Source: Paraburkholderia sp. DHOC27
GTDB taxonomy: Bacteria; Pseudomonadota; Gammaproteobacteria; Burkholderiales; Burkholderiaceae
Direction of reading: 5' to 3'
Length of the DNA: 64,000 nt
Assembly: GCF_003429005.1 (NCBI RefSeq)
Contig: NZ_QVQV01000002.1
Location: forward strand, 310,001 to 374,000
Shown: one piece after another, positions 17,083-26,134 of the stretch
Numbering within the stretch: position 1 is the stretch's first letter
How the letters are laid out: every line of letters starts with the position of its first letter
The notes under the pieces: generated by a model
What the model saw: only the letters and a program-made list of their open reading frames with translations
Told to the model about the DNA's origin: nothing
Database searches by the model: none
Position numbers and translations under genes: made by a program

Positions 17083-19866
17083 TCAATGGGTGGACGGCGG
17101 GTTGCCCGAGGCGTCCGCGGCAATCGGACGGATCGAACCGGGCACGATGCTCGCGCCGAACTCGCGGATCAGCGATTGTACGAACGGATCCGTGCCGATC
17201 TCATGCTCGGCTTCCTTCTGACGCTGCGCGCGCGCGGCTGCGTCGAAGGCCGCGGCCGTGCGGCGCGCCGGGCCGACCACGACCTGCACCCCAACCTCAT
17301 GGCCGAGCCGTTCGGCCAGCGCCACTTTCAGCTTGGCGACCTGCGATGCTTCCGCGTATTGCGGCACCGGCACGCTCAGTTTGAGCGTGGTGCCTTCGAG
17401 CGCCATCAGTTCGCTGTTGAACGCGAGCTGATAGGAAATTCCTTTGAGCGACAGCCCGACGGCGAGCGCCGGCCAGTCACCGTTAAAGCCAAGCGCATCC
17501 AGCGGGATGGCAGGCGGCAACGGACGGGTATCGACAGGCGCCGGTGCGGGTGCCGCACTCGTGACGCGCACGTCGTCCGGACCCGCGTCGAAGACCGGCA
17601 TGTAGCCGTCGTCCGGGGGACCGAAATAGTCGTCCTCGGCTGACAGCGGCACGAAGTCGTCCGGCGGCATGTCGTCCCACGGCGGACCGGATGAGCCGCC
17701 ACGGTCCGCGTTGCGTTGTGCCGGTGCCTGCGCGTTGGCCTGCGCATTGGACTGGAAAGGTGCCTGCGGACGTGCCTGTGCTTGCGCGCGTTCGCCCAAA
17801 ACGGTGGGCGCGGCGGCGCGCGGAGCGGCCGTCGGAACCGGCACGTTGACGCGCGGCGCAGCGGCTTTGGGCGGCGCGGCCTTCGCCGCGCTCACCGCGC
17901 TCGCGCGACCACGATCCGACGAAACCTTGAGGCCGGCGCTGCGCAGCACGTCGAGCGCGGCACTTGCACCACCTGCGCGGCGCGGTACGGCGTCGGCGAA
18001 TTCGCCATGCGCTGCTACGCCCGGTGTGGACGTGGCGGGCGTTGCTCGCGCCGTGGCTTGTGCGGATTGCGCAGCAGGCGCTTGCAGCACTTCCGGAGCG
18101 GCGGCCGCTGCGGATTCTGCTGGTGCCGGCGGGATAGGCGAAGTCAGCGTTGATGCAGGGTCCGATTCCGTCGCCGCGGCCGGGTCCATGCGTTCGTCCG
18201 GCTGGGCCACGGTGATCGGTGCACGCGAGCCCGCGTCGATCTCGGCTCGTGCATTTTCCCTGTCGACTTCATCCGCAAGCGCAGCGGATGCAGATTCCTC
18301 TGGCTTATCGTCGCTCGCCTCGTCAGAAGCCCCGGTGCCCGTCACGCTTTGCTGCGCTACCGAAGCCGCGAGGCGCTCATCAGGCGCCGGGCGTTCCGCA
18401 GCGTTTTCTTGCGCGGCCGTGCCCTCGGCAGAAGCACCTGTACCGCCAGTCGTGCCAACGTTCTGCACGCTCTCGAACGGTTCGTCTGACGCGTCGTTAC
18501 GTGTCGCGGATACCGTGGGTGTCGGCGCGGCCAAAGCGGCTTCGCTCACCACCCGCGCCGGCTTTGCAGCCGAAGACTCACTCGCATGGGAAGGCTCGGC
18601 GCGTGCCGCACTCGCCTCTGGCGCACGCAGCGGCGCCGCTGGCACCGCTTCCGAAGTACGCACCGACGCGGCGGCCTGCAACGCTGCAACCGCCGGCGAA
18701 CCCGTGCGCTTACCGGCGCCGCCCGAGCCACCTGCCCCAGCGCCACGCACCGGCGAACCTGCTCCACCGCCACCGCCGGTCGGCGCGGGCTCGAAAGCGA
18801 GCATGCGCAGCAGCGTCATCGTGAAGCCGGCGTATTCATCAGGCGCGAGACCGAGTTCGCTGCGCCCGATCGTCGCGATCTGATAGAACAACTGCACCTG
18901 CTCGGCGCTCAGGGCGTCGGCGAACCGGCGAATGTCCACGGCTTCGGGCCACTCGTCGAGCACCGATGCGGGCGCAAACTGCCCCCACGCGATCCGGTGC
19001 AGCAGACTGGCCAGATCCTGCAGCGCCGTCGAAAACGACAGACTGCGCAACGACATTTCATCGGCAACGGCCAGCACGGCCGCGCCGTCGCCATCGGCCA
19101 GCGCGTCGAGCAGGCGGATCAGGTAGCTCTGGTCGAGCGCGCCCAGCATGCCGCGCACGGCTTCATCCGTAACCTGATTCGCCGAATAGGCAATGGCCTG
19201 ATCGGTCAGTGACAGCGCATCGCGCATCGAACCGTCCGCCGCACGCGCGAGCAGACGCAGCGCCTGGACATCGAAGGGCACGTGCTCTTCGCCAAGGATG
19301 CGCTCCAGATGCGAGACGATATGCCCGGCCGGCATCTGCTTCAGATTGAATTGCAGACAGCGCGACAGCACCGTGACCGGAATCTTCTGCGGGTCGGTGG
19401 TGGCGAGAATGAATTTGACGTGGGACGGCGGCTCTTCCAGCGTCTTCAGCATCGCATTGAAGGCGTGGTTCGTGAGCATGTGCACTTCGTCGATCATATA
19501 GACCTTGAAGCGCGCGTCCACCGGCGCATAAACCGCGCGCTCGAGCAACGCGGCCATCTCGTCGACGCCGCGATTACTCGCCGCGTCCATCTCCACGTAA
19601 TCGACGAAACGCCCCTCGTCGATTTCCCTGCACGCGCGGCACACGCCGCACGGCGTCGAAGTCACGCCGGTTTCACAATTGAGCGCCTTGGCGAAGATGC
19701 GCGAGAGCGTCGTCTTGCCGACGCCACGCGTCCCGGTAAACAGATAGGCGTGATGCAGACGCCCGCCGTCGAGCGCATGCGTGAGCGCGCGCACCACGTG
19801 CTCCTGTCCGACGAGCGAAGCAAAATCCTTCGGCCGCCATTTGCGTGCGAGAACTTGATAGGTCAT
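17083..19866 (-). CDS. dnaX: DNA polymerase III subunits gamma and tau
   Basis: DnaX is the ATPase motor of the clamp loader. The 927-residue protein has the AAA+ domain with Walker [12 protein letters not shown], a four-cysteine zinc site (CETG...CGVCRAC), the DExx box MIDEVHMLT and the sensor/arginine-finger motif VLSRCLQF, then the collar domain to about residue 365. A very long Ala/Pro/Ser/Glu-rich linker (about 370-760) follows, then a tau-type C-terminal domain (about 775-927, from [19 protein letters not shown]) that would bind polymerase and helicase. It is longer than the 643-residue E. coli tau, mainly through the linker. I saw no obvious A-rich slippery site. An extended -10 lies only 7 bp before the ATG with no Shine-Dalgarno. 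Confidence 0.96.
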   Translation of the reverse strand: MTYQVLARKWRPKDFASLVGQEHVVRALTHALDGGRLHHAYLFTGTRGVGKTTLSRIFAKALNCETGVTSTPCGVCRACREIDEGRFVDYVEMDAASNRGVDEMAALLERAVYAPVDARFKVYMIDEVHMLTNHAFNAMLKTLEEPPSHVKFILATTDPQKIPVTVLSRCLQFNLKQMPAGHIVSHLERILGEEHVPFDVQALRLLARAADGSMRDALSLTDQAIAYSANQVTDEAVRGMLGALDQSYLIRLLDALADGDGAAVLAVADEMSLRSLSFSTALQDLASLLHRIAWGQFAPASVLDEWPEAVDIRRFADALSAEQVQLFYQIATIGRSELGLAPDEYAGFTMTLLRMLAFEPAPTGGGGGAGSPVRGAGAGGSGGAGKRTGSPAVAALQAAASVRTSEAVPAAPLRAPEASAARAEPSHASESSAAKPARVVSEAALAAPTPTVSATRNDASDEPFESVQNVGTTGGTGASAEGTAAQENAAERPAPDERLAASVAQQSVTGTGASDEASDDKPEESASAALADEVDRENARAEIDAGSRAPITVAQPDERMDPAAATESDPASTLTSPIPPAPAESAAAAAPEVLQAPAAQSAQATARATPATSTPGVAAHGEFADAVPRRAGGASAALDVLRSAGLKVSSDRGRASAVSAAKAAPPKAAAPRVNVPVPTAAPRAAAPTVLGERAQAQARPQAPFQSNAQANAQAPAQRNADRGGSSGPPWDDMPPDDFVPLSAEDDYFGPPDDGYMPVFDAGPDDVRVTSAAPAPAPVDTRPLPPAIPLDALGFNGDWPALAVGLSLKGISYQLAFNSELMALEGTTLKLSVPVPQYAEASQVAKLKVALAERLGHEVGVQVVVGPARRTAAAFDAAARAQRQKEAEHEIGTDPFVQSLIREFGASIVPGSIRPIAADASGNPPSTH

Positions 19867-20158
19867 CGGGAAATTGTATCAGTAACAATAGCGCGCACCG
19901 ACGATTCAACCACGTGCCGAAATACGCGCTTGCCCGATTGAATCCGGCTAACGCATCAATAGAAAAAAATAGTGGGAAGCAGTGCGGGATGTTGCTGGCT
20001 ACACCGATGCAACCCGATGCGGACACGCGCGCGAATCAACGTCACGCAACCAACGCTCAACGCGAAGACTGGCGAGCAACGATATCAAGGAGATTGCGGA
20101 GAAACACCGCAGAAGGACATGCAGAAAAGCACATGCAGAAAAAACAGAAAAGGAAGGT
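19867..20158. other. Region between dnaX and the 4.5S RNA gene
   Basis: This 292-bp stretch holds the putative dnaX -10 element (19873-19881). Next to the 4.5S RNA gene there is a T-rich tract on the minus strand (about 20140-20155) that probably terminates or trims that RNA. I see no coding gene. Confidence 0.5.
19873..19881 (-). promoter_or_regulatory. Putative extended -10 of dnaX
   Basis: TGA-TACAAT on the minus strand is an extended -10 (TGnTATAAT-like, 5 of 6 in the hexamer) ending 7 nt before the dnaX ATG. A start at normal distance would coincide with the A of the ATG. No clear -35 is seen. Confidence 0.45.
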
Positions 20159-20254
20159 GACGAGCCCGACCCTCGGCACTGGTGGAAAACGGCTGTGGCT
20201 GCTTCGTTCCCGACCTGACCAGGTTGACCGCCCCTCCATGCGAGGAGGCCCGTC
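20159..20254 (-). ncRNA. ffs: 4.5S RNA (small bacterial signal recognition particle RNA)
   Basis: The minus strand contains the near-invariant SRP RNA domain IV: ACCTGGTCAGGTCGGGAACG followed by AAGCAGCCACAGCC, closely matching the E. coli 4.5S apical loop that binds Ffh. The proposed ends pair in an 8-bp terminal helix, GACGGGCC at the 5' end (20254-20247) with GGGCUCGUC at the 3' end, giving a 96-nt RNA. A TAGAAT -10 box lies just upstream and a T-rich tract downstream. Position next to dnaX is common in proteobacteria. The ends are deduced from pairing, not measured. Confidence 0.93.
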
Positions 20255-20261
20255 ACGAAAG

Positions 20262-20267
20262 ATTCTA
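20262..20267 (-). promoter_or_regulatory. Putative -10 box of ffs (TAGAAT)
   Basis: TAGAAT on the minus strand lies 7 bp before the proposed 5' end of the 4.5S RNA (20254). No good -35 match is visible. Confidence 0.5.
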
Positions 20268-20638
20268 CCATCGCTCGACCTGCCGCGCGACTATTAACCT
20301 GCACAAAGCCCGCACAAAGTTCGCGCCGCCCCCACTTGTGTTCGCTGCAATGGCCTCCAGATAGGCCGTGTAGAAGCGTATCGTGCTCACGCGGCAAGCC
20401 TTGGCCCTACTGCCTGCATGAGTACTATCACCACGGGCAACGCATAGCAATTTAGGCTAAACTGACGTACGAATGTCCCGTAAGGCCGAGCTTTCTGTGC
20501 CTTCCGGCGCGCTCCGAGAGGAACGCCCGAATGCGCCAGCAAGGCTCCCTTTGCGGCAACGCGAACAGAAGTTTTCTTAGTTTGATGTATCGTGGCGAGC
20601 AATTCAGGCGGGCCTCGATCCGACAGAGGTATTCATAC
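20268..20638. other. Region between ffs and trxA
   Basis: This 371-bp gap separates the divergent ffs and trxA. I see no gene and no convincing full promoter for trxA. TAAACT near 20455 and TTGATG near 20582 are weak matches only. Confidence 0.4.
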
Positions 20639-20965
20639 ATGAGCGAACAAATCAAGCATATCAGCGACGCATCGTTCGAACAGGACGTCGTTAAATCCGA
20701 CAAACCGGTCCTGCTCGACTTCTGGGCAGAATGGTGTGGTCCGTGCAAGATGATTGCGCCGATTCTCGACGAAGTTGCCAAGGACTACGGCGACCGCCTG
20801 CAGATCGCCAAGATCAATGTGGACGAACATCAATCCACCCCGGTCAAGTTCGGCGTGCGCGGCATCCCCACGCTGATCCTGTTCAAGAATGGCGCGGTTG
20901 CGGCGCAGAAGGTCGGCGCCCTGTCGAAGTCGCAGCTCACCGCGTTCCTCGACGGCAACCTGTAA
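20639..20965 (+). CDS. trxA: Thioredoxin 1
   Basis: Thioredoxin is the general cytoplasmic disulfide reductase, reduced by thioredoxin reductase. The 108-residue protein has the active site [11 protein letters not shown], the buried aspartate region PVLLDFW, and the cis-proline loop [11 protein letters not shown]. The ATG at 20639 follows AGAGGT about 9 nt upstream. An earlier in-frame start would add 36 unrelated residues. It is followed by rho, the usual trxA-rho order. Confidence 0.97.
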   Translation: MSEQIKHISDASFEQDVVKSDKPVLLDFWAEWCGPCKMIAPILDEVAKDYGDRLQIAKINVDEHQSTPVKFGVRGIPTLILFKNGAVAAQKVGALSKSQLTAFLDGNL

Positions 20966-20986
20966 TTTGCCTTAAGTAGAAATTAG

Positions 20987-21022
20987 CGCTGTGCGTGTTG
21001 TCGCCCGACAACACGCACAGCG
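20987..21022. other. Perfect long inverted repeat between trxA and rho
   Basis: CGCTGTGCGTGTTGTCG (20987-21003) and its exact reverse complement (21006-21022) are separated by 2 nt, so a hairpin of about 15 bp with a small loop is possible. No U-tract follows on the plus strand, so it is not a classic intrinsic terminator. It could protect the trxA 3' end or act in rho control. Confidence 0.7.
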
Positions 21023-21047
21023 AGAATATGCCTTTATGGCACGCTGC

Positions 21048-21075
21048 CTGAAATTGGCGTGTGCTATGCTAGAAT
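21048..21075 (+). promoter_or_regulatory. Putative promoter of rho
   Basis: CTGAAA (21048-21053, 4 of 6 to TTGACA) and TAGAAT (21070-21075, 5 of 6) are 16 bp apart. The transcript would have a leader of about 90 nt before the rho ATG. In enterobacteria rho is autoregulated through its leader. I cannot tell whether that applies here. Confidence 0.4.
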
Positions 21076-21173
21076 CCGCAAGACGTCGAAAAGACGCTTA
21101 AGTCCTTGAGCGGTTCCGCTCACTCTCCTCCCAGATTTCATTCAGGTCGCACCTTCTCCTGCGGGTTCTCCGT

Positions 21174-22442
21174 ATGCATTTATCCGAGCTTAAGACTCTG
21201 CACGTGTCCGAATTGATCGAGATGGCCAATGGCCTCGAGATCGAAAGTGCGAACCGCCTGCGCAAGCAGGAATTGATGTTCGCCATTCTTAAAAAACGCG
21301 CCAAGACTGGCGAAACAATTTTCGGCGACGGCACGCTCGAGGTGCTGCCTGACGGCTTCGGCTTCCTGCGCTCGCCGGAAACCTCGTATCTGGCGAGTAC
21401 GGACGATATCTATATCAGCCCGTCGCAAATCCGCCGCTTCAATCTGCACACCGGCGACACGATCGAAGGTGAAGTGCGTACGCCGAAAGACGGCGAGCGT
21501 TATTTCGCGCTGGTAAAGGTGGACAAGGTCAACGGCCAGCCGCCGGAAGCCTCGAAGCACAAGATCATGTTCGAAAACCTGACGCCGCTGCACCCGAACA
21601 AGGTGCTGCTGCTCGAACGTGAAATGCGCGGTGAAGAAAACGTGACCGGCCGGATCATCGACATGATCGCGCCGATCGGCAAGGGCCAGCGCGGTCTGCT
21701 GGTCGCCTCGCCGAAGTCCGGCAAGACGGTGATGCTGCAGCACATCGCGCACGCCATCAAACAGAACCACCCGGACGTCATCCTGTTCGTGCTGCTGATC
21801 GACGAACGCCCGGAAGAAGTGACCGAAATGCAGCGTTCGGTGGCCGGCGAAGTGATCGCCTCCACGTTCGACGAACCGGCTGCGCGTCACGTTCAGGTCG
21901 CCGAAATGGTGATCGAAAAGGCCAAGCGCCTCGTCGAAATGAAGAACGACGTGGTGATTCTGCTGGACTCGATCACGCGTCTCGCGCGCGCCTACAACAC
22001 CGTCGTGCCGGCCTCGGGCAAGGTGCTGACCGGTGGTGTGGACGCCAACGCGCTGCAACGTCCGAAGCGCTTCTTCGGCGCGGCCCGTAACATCGAGGAA
22101 GGCGGCTCGCTCACCATCATCGGTACGGCGCTGATCGAAACCGGCAGCCGCATGGACGACGTGATCTACGAAGAGTTCAAGGGCACCGGCAACATGGAAG
22201 TGCACCTCGAACGTCGTCTCGCTGAGAAACGCGTCTACCCGTCCATCAACCTCAACAAGTCCGGCACACGTCGCGAAGAACTGCTGATCAAGCCCGAGAT
22301 CCTGCAAAAGATCTGGGTGCTGCGCAAGTTCATCCATGACATGGACGAAGTCGAAGCGATGGAATTCCTGCTCGACAAGATCCGCCAGACGAAGAGCAAT
22401 TCCGAGTTCTTCGACATGATGCGACGTGGCGGCGGCAGCTAA
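21174..22442 (+). CDS. rho: Transcription termination factor Rho
   Basis: Rho is the hexameric RNA helicase that ends transcription at rho-dependent sites. The 422-residue protein has the N-terminal domain ([20 protein letters not shown]), the cold-shock-like primary RNA-binding domain ([32 protein letters not shown]), Walker A ([18 protein letters not shown]), Walker B ([16 protein letters not shown]), the Q-loop/R-loop region ([20 protein letters not shown]) and SGTRREELL. Length and order are standard. The visible Shine-Dalgarno is weak (GCGGG). A strong terminator follows the gene. Confidence 0.98.
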   Translation: MHLSELKTLHVSELIEMANGLEIESANRLRKQELMFAILKKRAKTGETIFGDGTLEVLPDGFGFLRSPETSYLASTDDIYISPSQIRRFNLHTGDTIEGEVRTPKDGERYFALVKVDKVNGQPPEASKHKIMFENLTPLHPNKVLLLEREMRGEENVTGRIIDMIAPIGKGQRGLLVASPKSGKTVMLQHIAHAIKQNHPDVILFVLLIDERPEEVTEMQRSVAGEVIASTFDEPAARHVQVAEMVIEKAKRLVEMKNDVVILLDSITRLARAYNTVVPASGKVLTGGVDANALQRPKRFFGAARNIEEGGSLTIIGTALIETGSRMDDVIYEEFKGTGNMEVHLERRLAEKRVYPSINLNKSGTRREELLIKPEILQKIWVLRKFIHDMDEVEAMEFLLDKIRQTKSNSEFFDMMRRGGGS

Positions 22443-22496
22443 ACGCTGCCCTGCATCGCGGCGTGCAGCATGCACGTCCCGAGCACGCTGCACGAG

Positions 22497-22529
22497 AACC
22501 GCCCTCGCGAACCGAGGGCGGTTTTTTTT
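22497..22529 (+). terminator. Rho-independent terminator after rho
   Basis: AACCGCCCTCG pairs with CGAGGGCGGTT around a CGAAC loop (22497-22523) and runs into eight T (22522-22529). It lies about 55 bp after the rho stop codon. Confidence 0.9.
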
Positions 22530-22669
22530 GCGCCGCGATCCACGGTGTATGGCGCTGAAGGTCGCCCATCTCACGGTTGATTCACGTTTAGAATCTGCGC
22601 TAGCGCAACGTTCGCGCACGAACGGCAAGCGTCCCTTTATCGCGTGGCAAAGACGGATCGACTCAGGCG

Positions 22670-23527
22670 ATGCTATCCAGACTGACCCATTGGTTCGACG
22701 CGCGGCGCCGCGAGCGGGCACTGCGTAACTTCCCGATCGACGACGCGCTTTGGCAGACCACGCTTGCCGGTCTGCCCTTCCTCGCCTACCTCGACGCCGC
22801 GGACCTCGTGCGGCTGCGCGAGATGACGAGCCTCTTCCTCGCGCAGAAAGAATTTTCGACCGCGCACGAGCTCGAACTGAACGACGCCATGACGGTTGCG
22901 ATCGCCACCCAGGCTTGCCTGCCGGTGCTCAACCTCGGCCTCGACCTCTACAAGGGCTGGGTGGGCGTGATCGTGTATCCGGGCGAATTCGTGATTCGCA
23001 AAACAGTCGAGGACGAAGACGGCGTGGTCCACGAAGTCGAACACGATGCGAGCGGTGAGGCCTGGGAAGGCGGCCCGGTGGTGCTGTCGTGGGAAGACGC
23101 GCAGATGACGGATGCAGTGGATACGCAGGACGCCTACAACGTGGTGATCCACGAGTTCGCGCACAAGATCGACATGCTGAACGGCGAAGCCGACGGTCAT
23201 CCGCCGCTGTTTCGCCGCTGGCACGCGCCGCTCGATCCCGCTGCCTGGGGCGATGTGTTCGACCACGCGTACGACCAGTTCTGCGCCAAAGTCGACGCCG
23301 TTTCCGAGCGGCGCTGGGCGCGTTTCGAGCGCGACTCGCTGATCGACCCGTATGCCGCGGATCATCCCTCGGAATTTTTTGCCGTTTGCAGTGAGGCGTT
23401 GTTCGTCCAGCCGCACGCGTTCGAAGCCGGGTATCCCGAGTTGTACCGCCTGCTCGCCCGCTACTACCGGCAGGATCCGGCACGGGTCGGCGCATTGCCG
23501 CAGCAGGCGGCCAGCACCGCGGGCTAG
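22670..23527 (+). CDS. mtfA: Zinc-dependent peptidase of the MtfA family (M90)
   Basis: MtfA-like proteins are cytoplasmic zinc aminopeptidases. E. coli MtfA binds the glucose PTS repressor Mlc. The 285-residue protein has the zinc motif VVIHEFAHKIDMLNG (HEFAH at 161-165), the downstream glutamate region DHPSEFFAVCSEALFVQP, and the family N-terminal block (LPFLAYLDAADLVRLREM). A motif of TAGAAT lies upstream, but no convincing promoter. It is transcribed alone after the rho terminator. Whether it works with a PTS system in this organism is not known from the window. Confidence 0.92.
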   Translation: MLSRLTHWFDARRRERALRNFPIDDALWQTTLAGLPFLAYLDAADLVRLREMTSLFLAQKEFSTAHELELNDAMTVAIATQACLPVLNLGLDLYKGWVGVIVYPGEFVIRKTVEDEDGVVHEVEHDASGEAWEGGPVVLSWEDAQMTDAVDTQDAYNVVIHEFAHKIDMLNGEADGHPPLFRRWHAPLDPAAWGDVFDHAYDQFCAKVDAVSERRWARFERDSLIDPYAADHPSEFFAVCSEALFVQPHAFEAGYPELYRLLARYYRQDPARVGALPQQAASTAG

Positions 23528-23666
23528 GCGGTCGAGGCAGGCGGTCACACGCAAGCGGCCACCCAAGCCGGCCAACACAACAGCCCAACTACCGCCAAAG
23601 CGCCTGTAGACGGCCCCGGAGCGCGAAAAAACCTTCACAGGAATCGTCAAGCGACTGATTTTCTGG

Positions 23667-23672
23667 CATAAT
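23667..23672 (+). promoter_or_regulatory. Putative -10 box of rpmE2 (CATAAT)
   Basis: CATAAT (5 of 6) lies 112 bp upstream of the L31 start. A weak CGTCAA (23645-23650) is 16 bp upstream. The site is moderately convincing by position only. Confidence 0.35.
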
Positions 23673-23783
23673 CGCCGTTTTTCGACCTTAGGCAAGTGGC
23701 TCGCGCCAAGATGTCATCGCAACCGGTAACACGGAAACTGCGGCGGCACGCGGGTTGGCTACCGCCAGACTAAAGGAAATACC

Positions 23784-24047
23784 ATGAAAGAAGGCATTCA
23801 CCCGAATTATCGCGAAGTCCTGTTCATCGACATGTCGAACGACTTCAAGTTTGTAACCCGCTCGACCATCCAGACGCGCGAAACCGCCGAATTCAACGGC
23901 AAGACCTACCCGCTCGCGAAGATCGAAGTGTCGTCGGAATCGCATCCGTTCTACACGGGTCAGCAAAAGATCATGGACACGGCAGGCCGCGTCGAGAAGT
24001 TCAACAAGAAGTTCGGTACGCGCGCTACCGGCAAGGCAGCGAAGTAA
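23784..24047 (+). CDS. rpmE2: 50S ribosomal protein L31 type B
   Basis: This 87-residue protein is L31, which bridges the ribosomal subunits. It starts [19 protein letters not shown] and contains [12 protein letters not shown] and [11 protein letters not shown]. It has no cysteine at all, so it is the zinc-independent 'C-minus' type B form, which in many bacteria replaces the zinc-binding form under zinc limitation. No second L31 is visible here. It is a single-gene unit between a putative CATAAT box and a terminator. Confidence 0.96.
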   Translation: MKEGIHPNYREVLFIDMSNDFKFVTRSTIQTRETAEFNGKTYPLAKIEVSSESHPFYTGQQKIMDTAGRVEKFNKKFGTRATGKAAK

Positions 24048-24117
24048 TACCTCGGCAAGTTTCAGGTTGGGCGGCGGCATGGGTCGCACACCGAACCGAA
24101 ACATGATCGAAACAAAC

Positions 24118-24143
24118 AAGGGCAGCCCACGCTGCCCTTTTTT
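24118..24143 (+). terminator. Rho-independent terminator after rpmE2
   Basis: GGGCAGC (24120-24126) pairs with GCTGCCC (24131-24137) around a CCAC loop, flanked by AA/TT, followed by six T. It lies about 70 bp after the rpmE2 stop. Confidence 0.9.
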
Positions 24144-24359
24144 GTCGCCTGGCGCGGCGTGGGCACGATGCGCCAGGCCCTGCCGCCGGCGCTACGCTGC
24201 GAGCTTTATTACGAGAACGTCCGCGAAGTTGCGCGCTGTTACCGGCCGTGACTCCGGGCCCGCGCCCCGTCTACAATGCCGGATGCTGCGAATCGGCCAT
24301 CCTGGCGGGCTCCCTGTCCGCCGCCCGCCGAAACGCCTATCCGAGATCAACATATCCGC

Positions 24360-26132
24360 ATGAGACCAGTCGTTCGCCTCACTGCTTCCGCCACGAGCGC
24401 CCTGCCGCGCTGGCTGCTGCTCACCATCTGTATCGTCTATGCGTCGTTTGGCCTGTTCGGGCGCGATCCGTGGAAGAACGAGGACGCAGCCGGCTTCGGC
24501 GTCATGTGGACGATGGCGAATGGCAACTGGCACGACTGGCTGTTCCCGAATCTGGTCGGCAAGTACCTCACGGACAACGGCCCACTCGGCTACTGGCTCG
24601 GCGCCAGTTCGATCCGCGCGCTCGCGCCGTGGGTCGACGCCAGCAATGCCTCGCGCGTCTTCACCGGCCTGCTGTTTTGCGGCGCGTGCGCGTTCGTCTG
24701 GTATGCCGCCTATCTGCTCGGCCGCCGCGCCGAGGTCCAGCCCTTCAAGTACGCCTTTGGCGGCGAACCGGAGCCGCGCGATTACGGCCGCACACTCGCC
24801 GACGGCGCGCTGCTGATCCTGCTCGCCTGCTTCGGCCTGGCCGAACGCGGCCACGAGACCACCCCGCAACTGGTGGAGTTCATCTGCATTGCGATGCTGG
24901 TGTACGGCCTCGTGCGCATGATCGACAAGCCCGTGCAAGGCGCCCTCGTGTGGGGCTTGGCGCTCGGACTGGTGGCGCTGGCGGCCAATCCGGTGTTGGT
25001 GGGGGCGCTGCTGATAGGCACCCTGACCATGACCATCATCGTGCCCGAGACGCGCTCGCGCTGGCTCCTGCTGGCCGGCCTGCCAGTCGCCCTCGTGCTG
25101 GGGCTCGCGTGGCCCGTCGTGGCGCTGACGGCCTTCCCGGACGACGCCGTCTGGTATCTGAATCAATGGGTGAACAGCAGCATCAATGCGTTTGCCGGGC
25201 CGCCCGGCTCGGTGGCCCGTTACGCGCTGAAGAACCTGCCGCTCTTCACGTGGCCGGCCTGGCCGCTCGCGGTCTGGGCGTGGTTTAGCTGGTCCGGTCT
25301 GCGACGCGCGCCGCACGTCGCGATTCCGCTGTCGGTCATCACGCCGCTGCTGATTCTCGTGGTGATTCAAAGCCACCAGACCAACCAGCTCTACATGCTG
25401 CTATTGCCGGCGCTCTCGGTGCTGGCCACGTTCGCCTTGCCGACGCTCAAGCGCGGCGCCATCAACGCGATCGACTGGTTCGCGCTCCTCAGCTTCACCA
25501 TTCTCGGCACCTTCGTCTGGCTGGTGTGGTGCGCGGGGCTCACTGGTTTCCCGCATCCCCTCGCCCGCAACCTGGCGCGCCTCGCGCCCGGCTTCGTGCC
25601 GCAGTTCAAGATTCTGTCGTTCGTGTGTGCGGTGGCGGTCACGGTCTGCTGGTTCGTGCTGGTGCGCTGGCGCCTCGCACGTCACCCCAAGGTGCTCTGG
25701 CGCAGCGTGGTGCTCTCCAGCGCCGGCACGACGCTGATGTGGGTGCTGCTGATGACGCTGTGGCTACCGGTGGTCAACTACAGCCGGACCTATAAAGACG
25801 TGGCCGAGCAGATCGCTTCTCATCTGCCGGACGACTACAGCTGCATTTCGCCGGTGCGGCTCGGTAACGCGCAGATTGCGACCTTCGCCTACTTCGGCCA
25901 CATGCACTTCGCCTTCGATCAGGACTGCGACGTCATCCTGCGTCAGGACACCCAGGACTACGGCGAACCCAGCTCGATGTCGAACTTCGTCTGGAAGCTC
26001 GTCTGGGAAGGCCGCCGCGTAGCCGACCGCGACGAACGTTTCCGCCTGTACGTGCGTATCGACCGTCCGAAGCCGCCCGCGAAACACCGCGCGTGGCGCC
26101 CCAACAAAGCCGCGCCGGCGCAGACGGACTGA
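24360..26132 (+). CDS. ArnT-like (GT-C/PMT superfamily) integral membrane glycosyltransferase
   Basis: This 590-residue polytopic protein resembles ArnT/PMT enzymes, which move a sugar from a polyprenyl-phosphate carrier to a periplasmic acceptor. It has about 11-13 hydrophobic segments and a soluble C-terminal end (about 470-590). The first-loop acidic motif is present but altered (FGRDPWKNEDAAGFG). DNGPLGYW stands where the ArnT gene at 50 kb has EKPPLQTW. The ATG at 24360 is chosen by the hydrophobic start, and in-frame codons upstream add a Pro-rich stretch. The MATE gene begins 2 nt after its stop, so they form an operon. Donor and acceptor are unknown. Confidence 0.8.
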   Translation: MRPVVRLTASATSALPRWLLLTICIVYASFGLFGRDPWKNEDAAGFGVMWTMANGNWHDWLFPNLVGKYLTDNGPLGYWLGASSIRALAPWVDASNASRVFTGLLFCGACAFVWYAAYLLGRRAEVQPFKYAFGGEPEPRDYGRTLADGALLILLACFGLAERGHETTPQLVEFICIAMLVYGLVRMIDKPVQGALVWGLALGLVALAANPVLVGALLIGTLTMTIIVPETRSRWLLLAGLPVALVLGLAWPVVALTAFPDDAVWYLNQWVNSSINAFAGPPGSVARYALKNLPLFTWPAWPLAVWAWFSWSGLRRAPHVAIPLSVITPLLILVVIQSHQTNQLYMLLLPALSVLATFALPTLKRGAINAIDWFALLSFTILGTFVWLVWCAGLTGFPHPLARNLARLAPGFVPQFKILSFVCAVAVTVCWFVLVRWRLARHPKVLWRSVVLSSAGTTLMWVLLMTLWLPVVNYSRTYKDVAEQIASHLPDDYSCISPVRLGNAQIATFAYFGHMHFAFDQDCDVILRQDTQDYGEPSSMSNFVWKLVWEGRRVADRDERFRLYVRIDRPKPPAKHRAWRPNKAAPAQTD

Positions 26133-26134
26133 TC

